Translations under genes and position numbers: made by a program | DNA from: Edolisoma coerulescens | Taxonomy: Eukaryota > Chordata > Aves > Passeriformes > Campephagidae | NCBI GenBank assembly: GCA_013397115.1 | Contig: VWZW01000879.1 | Location: forward strand, 1,567,600-1,631,599 | Reading direction: 5' to 3' | DNA length: 64,000 bases | Part shown: positions 1 through 11,410 of the stretch, piece by piece | Layout of the letters: each line of letters begins with the position of its first letter | Position numbering within the stretch: the stretch's first letter is position 1 | The notes under the pieces: generated by a model | Database searches by the model: none | What the model saw: only the letters and a program-made list of their open reading frames with translations | Told to the model about the DNA's origin: nothing

Positions 1-3000
1 TTGTGCTTTGTGAATCTTGCTCTCTTTGACTGTGCTGGTTATCTTCTGTTTTTTCACAGAAGGAGTCAGCCCAGCTAAGTCCTTCCTTTTGATTCATGCG
101 GGTTGTAAGGTCAGTTCTGCTAGGTATGATTTGCTAATGAATTCATGCTCCATTTCTCAGCTGGCTGGTTCTGCAAGTAGGCCTGGACAAACACATTGAC
201 ATTTGAATTTAAGGTGACATTGAGACAGGTCAAAAACATTTGAGAATAGACTTAGAAACCTATACAATGCAAAGGAAATATTAAGTAGAATAAATAAAAA
301 CACTTTGATAATAAGAACATACATATATATATATATCCTTGTTACAGACTACAAAGTTTATATAATATCATGTATGTCAGCATCAATCTGAAGGATTCTT
401 TTATGCTCCAAAGAAATGGGAAAAGTGAAGCACAAGCAAAGGAAGGGAAAGGGTATCATGTGGTGAGCAACATTTCCAGTGCATTCATGCCTAATGTGAT
501 AAGTGCCAGCGCAAAGAGAGATGACTTACAGGACCACTATTGGGTGTAATTTCCCAGATGCACACAGCAGGTGGGACAGAGCATGGGCAGAACTGAGTAC
601 ATTGCTCCCCCTCAGACCACCAGCCCCCCCAACAGGATCATTTTAGCCATGTGAAGTCTAGTCTGGACCAACTTTCCTACTCCTGAAGTAAGGAGAGACT
701 AGGATTTGAATCCTAGGCTATAGTGGATCTTTCAGCACCATAACTATGCCTGAAACTGGGAACAGATTCTAGAGGCAGGATCTCTCTGTGCCTAGGCTGG
801 CTTTTACACTCTTTGACTCAGCATTGGAAAATTTATCTTTGGTTCAGAAAAGGTCAGTCCAACAGATGAGACAAGGGTAGGGGCCAAGGCACCACCAGGG
901 ATGTCAATATTGGCTGAATTTTACAGTTTTTTCTTGTACTTCCTGTGTGAGTGTACTCAAGCTATTTCATCTGTCCATGTCTCCAGCCACTTTGAGGTGA
1001 AAGTGTGCAATATTGCTTCATTTTTACTGCGATTTGTTTGTAAACAGCTTGGGAAAAAAAAAAAAGCTGTCTCATTATTTCCTTTGGCAATATGTTCCCC
1101 ATCCTTAAAAATGAGTTTGGGCCCTCCACAGTGTTAATTAGAAACGATTAGTGAACTGGTGGCTTTTCAAAAGATGGCAGCTTTGTGTGATCCTTAGGAT
1201 ATAAATGTGTCTCAGAGGTAGAAGGAAAATAGGAGTATCTGTGAGGGAAACTCCAAACTTTATCTCAGCATTCTCAGTGGTTCTGACCAATAGAGATTCT
1301 CATAATTCATTTAGGGTACACCAGGAGTGTTGGGCTGACCCAAAACAAAAATTACAGCTTAATTTCAATGGTGAGAAGGCAGCATCTCATGGATAGAACT
1401 GGGAATTGCCTTCAACTCATTCCTGGATCAGAGGATATTCAAAACTCCATTAGCCACTTTCAAGGAAGATGTCCTAAATTCTATGGGGCAGTAAAAGGTA
1501 CTTTCTGCATATTGAAAAGTTATTTTACTGCAGAAAGGAGAAATCCAGAAAATGTACTGAGAGTCAAAGAAAGATGGAAAGAAAGGCATGGAAAAAGAGG
1601 GATGTAATGCTAAAGGGGAGAAAAGGGGGACAACAGTGAAAGGGGACACCAGTGCTTACTCTATAGGATGTGTCTGTATTTTGTGTTAAACGCAAAGTGA
1701 ATAATATATGCCACTGTCATTGCCACCACTGTTACCTAAACATATTTTTCCTTTTGCCAGTCATTAACAGGAAACACAGAGACATCAGTGAATTCTGAGA
1801 AAGAAAATGACAGGCTGTGCTTCAGGAACAGGCTTCAAACAGAATGTCCCTCTTTGCTGCTGGTGCATAGTGCCACAGCAAGAGAAGATCCCATGTTTTT
1901 AGTTTGTTCCTACTTTCTAGTCCCCCCCTACAGAGTCCAGACAGATTGTGAGAATCTGGCATTTGGAATGTAAATACTGTCATGCCTAATTTCTAACCAC
2001 CACGGTCTATTACAGGTTCTTAATCCTTTCCATGGAGTTAATCTTAATCCCTTTGCCCTGGGATTTAAGGTAATAATCTGAGTTTTCTGGAAAATCTCTG
2101 ATATAAAACTCCCTTGGTTTTGTCCTGAACACAACATAGGTATCGTTATTTAACTTGCTCAAGAACACTTGGCCAAATTAATTTCTTGGAAGAACTGGTA
2201 ATTCAATTTCTTTGCAATAATCTGCATGTAAATAGGCATGCAAAATTTTAATTTTAGTTTCTCTAAAATCACAGCATTCAGTATAGATACATTAAGGAAT
2301 TTCAGTGGAGCATGAGATAAGCTCCAGAAACATGGAATCCTTTAGGGATAACATTTGTGTTATCACTCAGCAACTAATTCCATTTTTGATGATTGTGCCA
2401 AGATGTTCAAACTACATTAATTATGTCAAATGCTTTGATTGGTATTTAAACTGTTTTCTCTCCCTTTCAAAAAGGTTGCCACTTTAACTGCCCAAGTGTA
2501 AAGCACAGTTGCAGAAGGGTTTGTGTCTGGTAATGAGACACACTAATCTTACCTGCTCATTCAATGTGGATTCAGATTTGTGTGTCTGAAAATAGTATAA
2601 CGTGTCTGAGACTAGTATAATGATGCACTCTTGCTTGAATTCTGCAGAAGTACTGCATAAAAAAAAAAAATAATGCATGGAGATTAGTGTCAAAACTTCT
2701 TTTCATTTAGTGGATAATGTCTTGAGGAGAGGGGTCTTAGGTTCAAATTAGGATAATTGCCATTAATTGAATGTAATTTAGAAAGCAAAGTCTTTTAGAA
2801 GTGGTGGTCAGCTAATGAGTAATCCAATGCATCTAGCAGATGGACTGTTGACTGCAAAGCAATTAATTTGATGTTTCAGTGTCATTTATTTCTGTTTCCA
2901 AATAGCAAAGTGAACACTGAACTCCAATGACACACAGTGTCAGGAAACAAGTCGGTGCTGGAATTTTTTGGTGATATTATCATGCTCTGATGGCTTCTTG

Positions 3001-3163
3001 AAGCAATCTTTACTCACAAGGTTTAGTTTTCATTCCTTCTGGCACTTAACCACAGGACCAGATCTCACATAAATAGTATTCAAACAAGCTTCTTACCAAA
3101 ATTAAATTTATTATTTATAAATTAAATTACCAAAATTAAGCTTAGAAATTATGTATGCACCAA
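1..3163. other. Unique AT-rich non-coding stretch
   Basis: No gene, RNA gene or recognisable transposon is visible. Open frames on either strand are at most about 80 codons, lack any familiar domain and overlap one another, as expected by chance. Small items are a short AT run at about 325-336, an A run at 2659-2670 that becomes the polypyrimidine tract of a minus-strand splice acceptor (see 2553-2652), and a local direct repeat of ttaccaaaattaa at about 3093-3105 and 3127-3139, just before the LTR. The stretch could be intergenic or intronic; the sequence does not decide. Confidence 0.6.
2553..2652 (-). other. Candidate internal exon, unrecognised
   Basis: On the minus strand a T-rich tract ending in ATGCAG precedes 2652, and the stretch ends at 2553 in CAG followed by GTAAGA, a near-consensus donor. 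The 100 bases are open in one frame only, the one with a single leading base; the other two frames contain stops. The peptide would include EFKQECIIILVSDTLYYFQ and matches no family I know. The leading base would complete the two trailing bases of the candidate exon at 9284-9474, so the phases fit, but that fit has a one-in-three chance. No promoter, start or terminal exon is seen. It may be a chance alignment of splice-like signals. Confidence 0.15.
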
Positions 3164-4246
3164 TGTAAATTCGGTTGGTGTGGCAAGTTTTTAGTAGCAG
3201 GGGTGCCAGGGGTGACTTCTGATAGGAGTTGCATGAAGCTTCTTGTGTCTGACAGAGCCAGTTCCAGCTGGCTTCAAGACAGACTTGCCAGTGGCCAAGG
3301 CCGAGCCTGTCAGTGATGGAGGTAGTGTCTCATTGGTAAACTACTTAAGAAGGGGGTAAAAAAACCTGCAAAACAGCAACTGCGGCCAAAGAAGAGGAAT
3401 GAGACTATGTGAGAACCAACACTGCAGGCACCAAGCTCAGCAAAGAAGGCGGGTGAGGGCATCTTCCAGGTTCTTGAGCAGAGATTCCCATGCAGCCTGT
3501 GGTGCAGACCATGGTGAAGCAGCTGTGCCCCTGCAGCCCATGGAGTTCCACAGGGAGTAGAGATCCACCTGCAGCCTCTGGAGAACCATGCTGGATCAGA
3601 TGGATGCCCAAAGGAGGGTGTGAGAAGCCTGCACTGGAGCAGGCTCCTGGCAGAACCTGTGGATCCATGGAGAGAGGAGCCCTTGCTGGAGCAAGTTTGC
3701 TGGCAGGTCTTGTAAACCCACGGGGGACCCACACTGGAGCAGCCTGCTCCTGAAGGACTTCACCTCATGGAAGAGTCCCATGCTGGAGCAGATCATAAGG
3801 AACTGTGGCAAGGACTCACTTTGGAGAAGTTCATGGAAGATTGTCTTCTGTGAGAGGGATCCCATGCTGGAGCAGGGCAAGAGTGTGAGGAGTCCTCTCC
3901 TGAGAAGGAAGGAGTGGCAAAGACAATTTGTGATGAACTGACTGCAGCCCCCATTCCCCAATCAGGAGTAAAGTTAAGGTTGGCAAGAAGGGAGGGGTAG
4001 GGGGAAAGTGTTTTAAGATTTATTTCTCCTTATCCTGTTCTAATTTGATTGGTAACAGATAAAGTAATTTTTTCCCCAAGTCAAGACTGTTTTGCCCATG
4101 ACTAACTGGTGAGTGATCTCTTTCTGTCCTTATCTTGACCCATGAACATCTCTGACATATTTTCTCTCCTCTTGTCCAGCTGAGGTGGGAAGTGATAGAA
4201 TGGTTTTGGTGGGCACCTGTTGTCTTGCCAGGGTCAACCCACCACA
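3164..4246 (+). mobile_element. Solo LTR of an avian endogenous retrovirus (ERVL-like)
   Basis: This is about 1.08 kb of a dispersed avian repeat that I recognise by its ending in AGGGTCAACCCACCACA, its AGCTGAGG..GTGATAGA stretch and the ladder of GGAGCAG motifs. The proposed ends are TGT at 3164 and ACA at 4246, with imperfect 5-bp flanks accaa (3159-3163) and agcaa (4247-4251). Plus orientation is chosen from a degenerate TATA-like cttaagaag near 3340 and a decayed AATAAA region near 4050. No gag, pol or env and no second LTR lies nearby, so it is a solo LTR. Frames of up to 140 codons on the minus strand here (3310-3961) are by-products of the GC-rich ladder, not genes. The family name is from memory; the repeat identity is firmer than the exact ends. 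Confidence 0.7.
3580..3885 (+). repeat. Degenerate tandem ladder of about 45 bp inside the LTR
   Basis: The motif CTGGAGCAG or a close variant recurs near 3588, 3638, 3682, 3734, 3783 and 3864, with a related TTTGGAGAAG near 3826. Spacing is mostly 40-50 bases. Each motif tends to be preceded by a CCCATG- or CCCAC-like block, which suggests repeated duplication of a small unit within the ancestral LTR. It is part of the LTR rather than a separate insertion. Confidence 0.65.
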
Positions 4247-7200
4247 AGCAAATATTCTGTTTACACAGGTGCTTATTAACAATAACCTGATTGAAAACCT
4301 ATCCAGATTAAAATCAGTTTTATTCATTTTACAGCATATAAGTTTTTAACCAGATTCATTCAGTGATCCATGTCTTTATGTGGCAGGATAAGCACTTGTG
4401 CTAACACATGGGAAAGTTTGGAAATGAGCAACTAAGGCAAAGGGATAGTGCCACTCCCTTCTGAGGTATTGTCATCCTTGTGTTTGCCCTCCTTGTCTGT
4501 ATGAAAAAGGACAAGCAGAAGGTGGTCTGGCACAGCCTAGCCCATGGCTTGATGGCAAGAAGGATATTCTTCCTTATGCTGGACATGTCAGATCTCTGTT
4601 AGAACTAAAGGTTGAATCTGGTCTTCCTAAGCACACCAGACTCAAGAGGAAGGGAGTATTAAACAAAACTGCAGAGAGAGTAGGCAATGACACAGACCTG
4701 CTCAATGTGCAGCTACATCTTTCTTTACAGATGGTGTTATATGCTGGGATAAATCCTTGGAATAGCTGCTAAATAGGAGGCTGGCAGCAATCAGCTGGCT
4801 TTGTTAAAAAATAACAGCTCTCTGAGTTGCAAGGAGGAGGTGGGTTACTTGTTAAAGTATCGGACTTAAGCAAAATCGCAGGAAGAAAAGGTGAGATAAA
4901 ATTACAGAACCATGAAAATAGCTGCTTAATCACTCATTTCCCTACTTCAGTGAGCAAGCTCTACTTCAAAAAGTCCATAGTCAAGAAAAACTGGACTGTC
5001 TCTGTAAAGCCAGGTAGTTATCAAAAGCTCTCCCATAACAGACCCTTTAACAACTCAACAAAGCATAATCAGAGAGGAAACAAAATAACCCATCACAAAT
5101 CAGCTGGTTTTATGTTTCTTTTCCTGTCCCATTATTTGTCCCTCAGGACATTTTCAAGACTGATCACTGAGATTTCTGGGAGAGGTGAGAAAGTGCAACA
5201 TTGGCAAGCCAGACAAGTGTACAGTTATGTTTTGGATCAAGAGCAGCAAGATACTGAGATGTACTGAAAACATCCAACAGCATATGGTTCTTCTCTACAT
5301 GGAATGTTCCTTCTTCTGACATGTAGGAACCAGGAAACAATACATTTTGCAGAGAAAAAAAACCATTTCTTTTTCTAGTGCAGACTCTCTCAAAGATGTC
5401 TTGAATAATCTCAGTGAGGATCCAGGATCCCAGGAGATCATTTACAGCTCTTTTAACAAGGAAAAGTTAACTTGTCTTTGAAGAATTTACAGCACTACCT
5501 GAATGATTGCTGTTTTTTACAGTTTGCAGTTGCCTACTTTTCTCTCTATTATGTTTGCTTTCCTGGAAGTACATTTAGGAAACTTCTGTTTGACAACTGT
5601 TTTACTAATAATCATGATTTTAAAGAATAGCGCCATTTACTGTTATACCAGTCAAACACCATGCTATCGAACGTTTTTAAGAAGTGTTTTATGCTAGTGT
5701 TAATTAGCATTCAGCAAACCCAACTACCAGAAACACTGTCCCGGAGCTGAAATACAGACGATCTCCTGTAATACATATGTAAACTGGTATTAGTGTCAGT
5801 TTCGTATAAACACTAGAGCAAGACAAGAAATGCTGCAAAGATAAATTAATTAATGTTGGTGATCTGCTTGAAAGTTACAGTAAAAGGAAAAGCCTTTCTT
5901 TGAATAGCCGGAAAGTTCTGCCCTGGGCTGTGTGTTCAGTTCAAAATAATGGGTTAAGAATCATTTACCATCTATACAAAACTATCTGGAGGCATTCCTC
6001 TTTTTCTACTCATCTGCTTTCTGACAACAGCCTAGGCCTAACAATCACGGAAAGATTTGGTATTCATTTATTTTAGATTTTGGAGCACCATACATTTCCA
6101 AAGGGTCCTAAAGTGCATGATCTATATCACTGCAAGATTTTTTAAATATTCTGAACCATTTTCATCGGGCAGTCCCAGTCATACTGAGTGACTGGGAAGA
6201 AGACTTGTGTAGGTGGGATGCATTCCTTTCTCTGTTTCTCTTCTGCTAGAGTCTGGTAGGACTTTGCATTCCTATTTCAATTAAGGCTTGTTTCAACTTA
6301 GAAGCCTCCATTTCATTGTGACAGCCTCACAAAATCTGGGGTGCTGTGACCCATCTCAGAAGAAAATGGGTTGCAATCAGTATTGTGGGAACATACTGGG
6401 GTCTTGGAGAACAAATTAGGGAACACTGCTGTGGACTTAAGGAGTATAAACCATGGGAGGAGCAGCACCACAGATGAGAATGGTGAAAAGGACATCCTAG
6501 AGTAGGATCAAGCCTGCCCCACAGCCTCACACTGAGCTCCTGTGTGGCCTCTTGCTGCACCACCAGCACTGGGGCAGCGTAGTGAGGGCAGCGCTGGCAC
6601 AACCCCACAGCTTGGGCAAGCTCTGCAGTGGGGCACACTTAAGGGTAGGGCTGCAGGAGAGCCCCAGAAGGGGCAGCTTGCCCTGCTCAGCGAGCCCAGG
6701 TGCAAGGTCCATCTGATGTCTTAGACTGGGAGGAGATCCTGGTATTAGGCAGCCCAGGGTGGGAGATTGGCACCAGGGCTAGGAGACGTAAGCTTTATTG
6801 GCCCACACAAAAATTAGCTTTTCTCAATCCCAGTTAGTGCATACCAGCTGCCTCATTAACAAATAGATAACATCATGGGGAAAAAGTCAGAGGAAAACCT
6901 ACCTGAAGTTGAAAGTGTTTTGTCTTGTTTTCTTTTTAACTGGAGACCTGCTGGAATCCAGAAATGACATTAAACTTCCTTTTAGAAGAGGTAATTGAAA
7001 AGAAAAAGATGATCAAGGGATGAAGAAATGAAGCCTTTTCTTACTGCTGTATGAATAAAAAAATGCATTAATAAGCCCTTTCATTTCTGGTTTCCACTCT
7101 GCAGTCACACATTTTGAATGTATAACCACACAGATGAAAATTTTTACCTCTTAAGTCCTTCACAGCACTGCAGATGTTTTTGAAAATAGAGAAAGGAAGC

Positions 7201-9283
7201 AAAGAAGGCATGGACACACAGCGACAGAGGACAGTGGGTATATAGATTTAATCAAAAACCCTTCAAAAGTTGCTGTCTTGTTTCTCAGTTTTCAGTATTT
7301 GCATTGCATAGTCAATTCTTTTTCTAAGAATGGCTGGTCTCATTTTGCTGTTTTAATTTTTTTCATATTTTATTTCAATATACATTTGTGGGTGATTAAA
7401 ACAAAAATCTAAATTGCATATTTAACTATGATGAGTGTAATATGGAGCTCAGAAAGCTAATGAACATACAAGGAAAGAAACAGAGGCAGTGAGAGCAGCA
7501 TCCATGTGTTTTGGTTCACATCCAGCTGGGAAGACCTGAAAAAGCTAGAAACGGCAGCAGGCTGGTAAAATAAGCATGAGAAGCGAAGAGAAAATAAACC
7601 GATGGTACATGAAATATAGTTTCACCCTACAGAACCTTTCTCTCTTTACATTCCTGTAAGGAAAACATTATTTTCATGTATTAATTTTTAGGTTTATATG
7701 TAAGGCTGAGTTTTTGCAAGATTAGTCTCTGTCTTTAAGGACATGCTGACTATTCATTTTGGATAGTCACAGTGCAATGAGAAGACAGCAAGTGTTCAGG
7801 GGTGGCAAATGTTGGTTTCTGTAGTAGTCTTTTGAAGAAATATTGAACAAAACTGATTTTGTCTCTTTGGTACCCTCAGCATGGTTAAAAGGAAGTGTTT
7901 GAGTGTGCATGTCATTGACTAATGCTGGAATTAAGACAGGTTTAAGAGGGTTTCCTCAGGCCCCTGATGGTCATAGCAAAGAGAAGTAAGCTCTATAAAT
8001 CTAATTGGCTATACACTACCGCAAGTTTATCCCTGTCGTTAATTGTATTAACCTACAAAAGGATTCAAGGATTAATTAGAAATAAAGACCAGGAGATGAA
8101 CTGAAGATTCTCAAGGGAGACACTGGTATATATTATCCTTGAACTGTATAATTATTGGAAGCCTTACTATTTTAGAGTGGTGTGCTCACCTGAATGTAAC
8201 CCTAATTGCCTCTTTTATTCTTAGCTCCATGGTTTTGTACAGATTGCTAACCATATTTCAAACCAGAACCACCTGCTGAAGACCTGCAGAAACAAAAGTG
8301 GAAGAATTCTTAATGCCCTAATTTGAGAGGAGGTTATAGCACAATGTTATTAAGATCAAAATGCCTCCTGCTTGAAATCAAGAACAAACCACTCTTCTTT
8401 GACAAACGTCAGGTAGGATTCTTTTCCTCAGCTTGTACTCAGATTTTCCCTTAGGTTAAGCTTTAGTCAAAAGAGAAGTGGTGCCTGATTAAAAGGCGGG
8501 ATAAATGAACTCAAGTGCTTTCTGAAGGGAAAAACAGACCTCAGAGCTCTCATTTTGATGAGTGACTGTAATACTACAAAATTTGGGCTTGTCCTCAGCC
8601 CTGATCTATCCTAGTCCAGAGCAATACCTGGCACCTGTGAAAGGCTACAATATACCCCGGCTGGATATAGAGGGAAGGTATCAGGGACTGACTTGCTCTG
8701 GAAAGATCTGCCCTCCATCCCTGTCACTTCCCGTGGGCTTTCAAAAGCTTTCCTCCCAGTCTGTGGCTGCCTTTTTGTACCACTGTATCTCTAAGTAGCA
8801 TCTTTAGAAAGCGATCATGCTCCCTTTTAGAAAAGATGTTTTAAACATAAAAGTAAGAAACTCCGAAATACATATTGATAAGCTAAAAAAAAAAAAGGCA
8901 GAAAAGTACCTTGCAGGCAGTCTTAAAAAAAAGCAGTAGAATAAACCTTTAGATCTGTTTCTTTCATCCAAGCTCCCATTGAAATGACTGAGAAACCTTG
9001 CTCATTCATGTCAATGCAAATATGTGGCTGTTTTGTTTGAATATCAAACAACTGGTATTCTTTTTGGCTTCTTTTTCTTTTTTTTTTCATGCCAACAAGA
9101 ATGTGATGTATTTTACTACTTCTGAGAAGTACTATTGGTACTATGCAGATACAGAACAACAGGAAAATTAAATTTTTATATTAATTTTGAACTAAACCAA
9201 GTAATATTCCTGTGTCCTCCTGTATTTAAGCCTAAATATACATTGGGAATTCTAGATATTTGGGGCCCTGATCCAACACTCAC

Positions 9284-9474
9284 TCAGTGTCAAAGTTGTG
9301 CTTGATTACAGGGGAAACTCTTGCAGCCCAGCAGGGATGAAACTTGATGTTCTCAGCTGTTAAACAGTCCTGAGCATTGAAGCAGCTTGCAACGGTCTCA
9401 GTAACCACTGCTTTTCCAGCAGCTGCGAGCCTGCCCACTGCTTGATGTGTAATGCATTTGTCATACAGCCTGGC
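9284..9474 (-). other. Candidate internal exon, unrecognised
   Basis: Reading the minus strand, a pyrimidine-rich tract ending TTGACTTCTTTCAG precedes 9474, and the stretch ends at 9284 before GTGAGT, a strong donor. The 191 bases are open for 63 codons in one frame, while the other two contain stops. The frame has no ATG near its start, so it is easily missed by start-to-stop ORF searches. Its predicted peptide starts ARLYDKCITHQAVGRL and contains FNAQDCLTAENIKFHPCW; I recognise no domain. An upstream donor at 9626 would define a 152-bp GT-AG intron with matching phase. Against it, the donor lies at the edge of what looks like an old dispersed repeat, and no coding homologue comes to mind. 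Confidence 0.22.
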
Positions 9475-9626
9475 CTGAAAGAAGTCAAACAGAGTAAAAA
9501 TCTATTGTCTGTAGCTTCAAGCAGAAGGGACGTTACTACTTAACTTCTCTCCTGATGCTGATGTGAACACAGCATGTGCTGTCCATAGGTGGTGACTGAT
9601 AAGAGAGCTGTGGTGGGGCTCCTTAC

Positions 9627-9704
9627 CTGAGGTGAGGTTTTTATTGTAACACCAGGTAAGCAAACATTATTAGAGGGGTGGATTTGAAATTGCAGTGCTT
9701 GAAG
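9627..9704 (-). other. Candidate upstream exon of the 9284-9474 chain
   Basis: The minus strand has a T-rich stretch followed by ATAG before 9704 and a CAG followed by GTAAGG donor at 9626. The 78 bases between are 26 open codons and end in phase 0, which is the phase needed by the stretch at 9284-9474 across a 152-bp intron. The acceptor is weaker than the donor, because another AG lies four bases upstream. A short minus-strand intron with good signals at both ends is the main reason to list it. No protein family is recognised. Confidence 0.18.
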
Positions 9705-11364
9705 CTATCTTAGAAAAATGTATTACAGCAAAGTGCTTGGNCAAAAAAAACCCCTTCTCTTCCCAAGCACTCTGAGTAATCCATGGCTCTTTTGGGCCAT
9801 TGGCATCAGCTGTTTGGAAAACACTGGGTCTTACTAAGACTATGTGCTAGTCAGGTGGCAATAAGGACAATCAGCTGGCAAGACCTATGACCCACAATTT
9901 TTACTGTAATTATATAGACAGGTATCGTTTCTGAATTTTTTTTCCTGCTTTGTCTCTTTGTACTCATAGAATGATTTGGGGGCAGATGAAATGTCACAGT
10001 GCACATGACTGAAATGTGTGAAAACTTAATTAACAGAATAATTACACAGTAGAAATGAGATCTTGAGTCAGTCAAAATCTGGCAGGAAGCTTTGGCCCTA
10101 TGGAATATGAGTCCACATATGTAGTCAGTGGAAAAGACATTAGTCAGAAAGAGGCTGCATCTGCTGGAAAGAGTTAATCAGGTCCCTAATTTCAAAGAAC
10201 ACAGGATGCCTTAAAATACCCTTCTCCAGGCTTCTCAGGCATGCTGTAAATGAATATGCAATTTTCTCCCACATACCTGGGTAAAGCTGCATAGCTCAAT
10301 TAACTTCAGTTGATTTATGCCAGTTACACCAACAGAGGATCTGGACAGAATGTAATAGCATCTCTGTATCTAATAGTCCAGCATGGTATATGAAAATTGG
10401 GCATTATTCTGCATCAGCCATCCCTTTGCAGCCAGGATGAATAGCAGAAGGATTTGTGATTTATTAAATGAACTCCTTTTCTACAAAGTTGAATCTACAC
10501 TGCCTTCCATGAGTTTCTGCACCAGCAGGCCATGTGTTTCTTCTGCATATCATACATTTTCTGTGAAAAATATTAAGATAATCAGACAGTCAGTGTAATT
10601 TTCTTGGTTAGAGACACACCGCCTAATCATTTTATTCTTATCAATCAAAATTTGCATCATGCCAGAAATTGATCACCTTACTTTTTACTTTCTAGCTTCC
10701 TAAATTATTTTTATTTTTGCCTGTTGGACAGATTTAACTCCTAGGAATTAATTTGAAAATAAATGAGTATAGATATTAGTTGCAGTTCATTTTTTTAAGC
10801 AGACTGTGTGTATAAATCTGGAGGTTTTTAGTATTCCTCTTTCAGTTTATTATACATATAGGGCAATATTTAGGCCACTGAGTTGAAGCAAATCCTGAAG
10901 TGTGATTATCTTCTCATTGAAATGCTCTCTCTTGTGCCTATTTGTTTAATGTGTTTTTCTTGTATGTTGTATTTCTGATGGCTTTGGGGTAAAATAATCA
11001 TTATATGTCACCCATACTATCTCTTTTAATCTCCAGGAGATTAAGCATGTTTATTTAAAAACCCCTTTGATAGTGTCTTTACTAACTCAGCTATTTTATA
11101 AAATTGGAAATAATGAATCAGGGAGATGCAATTTTGATAATGCCATTTACAAAACTCCTATGAGGCTAGCTAGGAAAATAACTGGAGTAAGTATCTGACA
11201 TGCATATAGTGAGAATGGGAAAAATATTGTAATTTCATGTAGGTTATGAGGCACTGGAAAAATACAGTCAGCAAAAGCAGTTCAGTTAATGAATCGCATT
11301 CTTCAGGGACTGCTGGACTCAGGAGATGGGTCATGGGATCAGGAATGGTTCTTTTAATCTCTTT

Positions 11365-11410
11365 GTCACAGGTTCAAATCCAATCTCTGGGTCACTGGTT
11401 CAAATCCAAT
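11365..11410 (+). repeat. Two tandem copies of a tRNA B-box-like motif
   Basis: The 20-base blocks at 11365-11384 and 11391-11410 differ at one position and each contains GGTTCAAATCCAAT, which fits the pol III B-box (GGTTCRANNCC). Their start-to-start distance is 26 bases. No convincing A-box or cloverleaf surrounds them, so this is not a functional tRNA gene. It may be a relic of a tRNA-derived SINE in which the B-box region was duplicated. Confidence 0.45.

Noticed and set aside
3310..3961. Overlapping minus-strand open frames of 109-140 codons
   Set aside because: They lie wholly inside the solo LTR and follow from its GC-rich repeated motif; there is no domain or conserved protein.
6508..6724. 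GC-richer island open on both strands, possible small gene or CpG island
   Set aside because: Few CpG dinucleotides by eye, frames overlap on both strands, and no domain is visible.
8225..8326. Possible terminal exon after a CTCTTTTATTCTTAG acceptor, 33 codons then TGA
   Set aside because: No partner exon, no poly(A) signal close by and no recognisable peptide. It shows how often such arrangements appear by chance.
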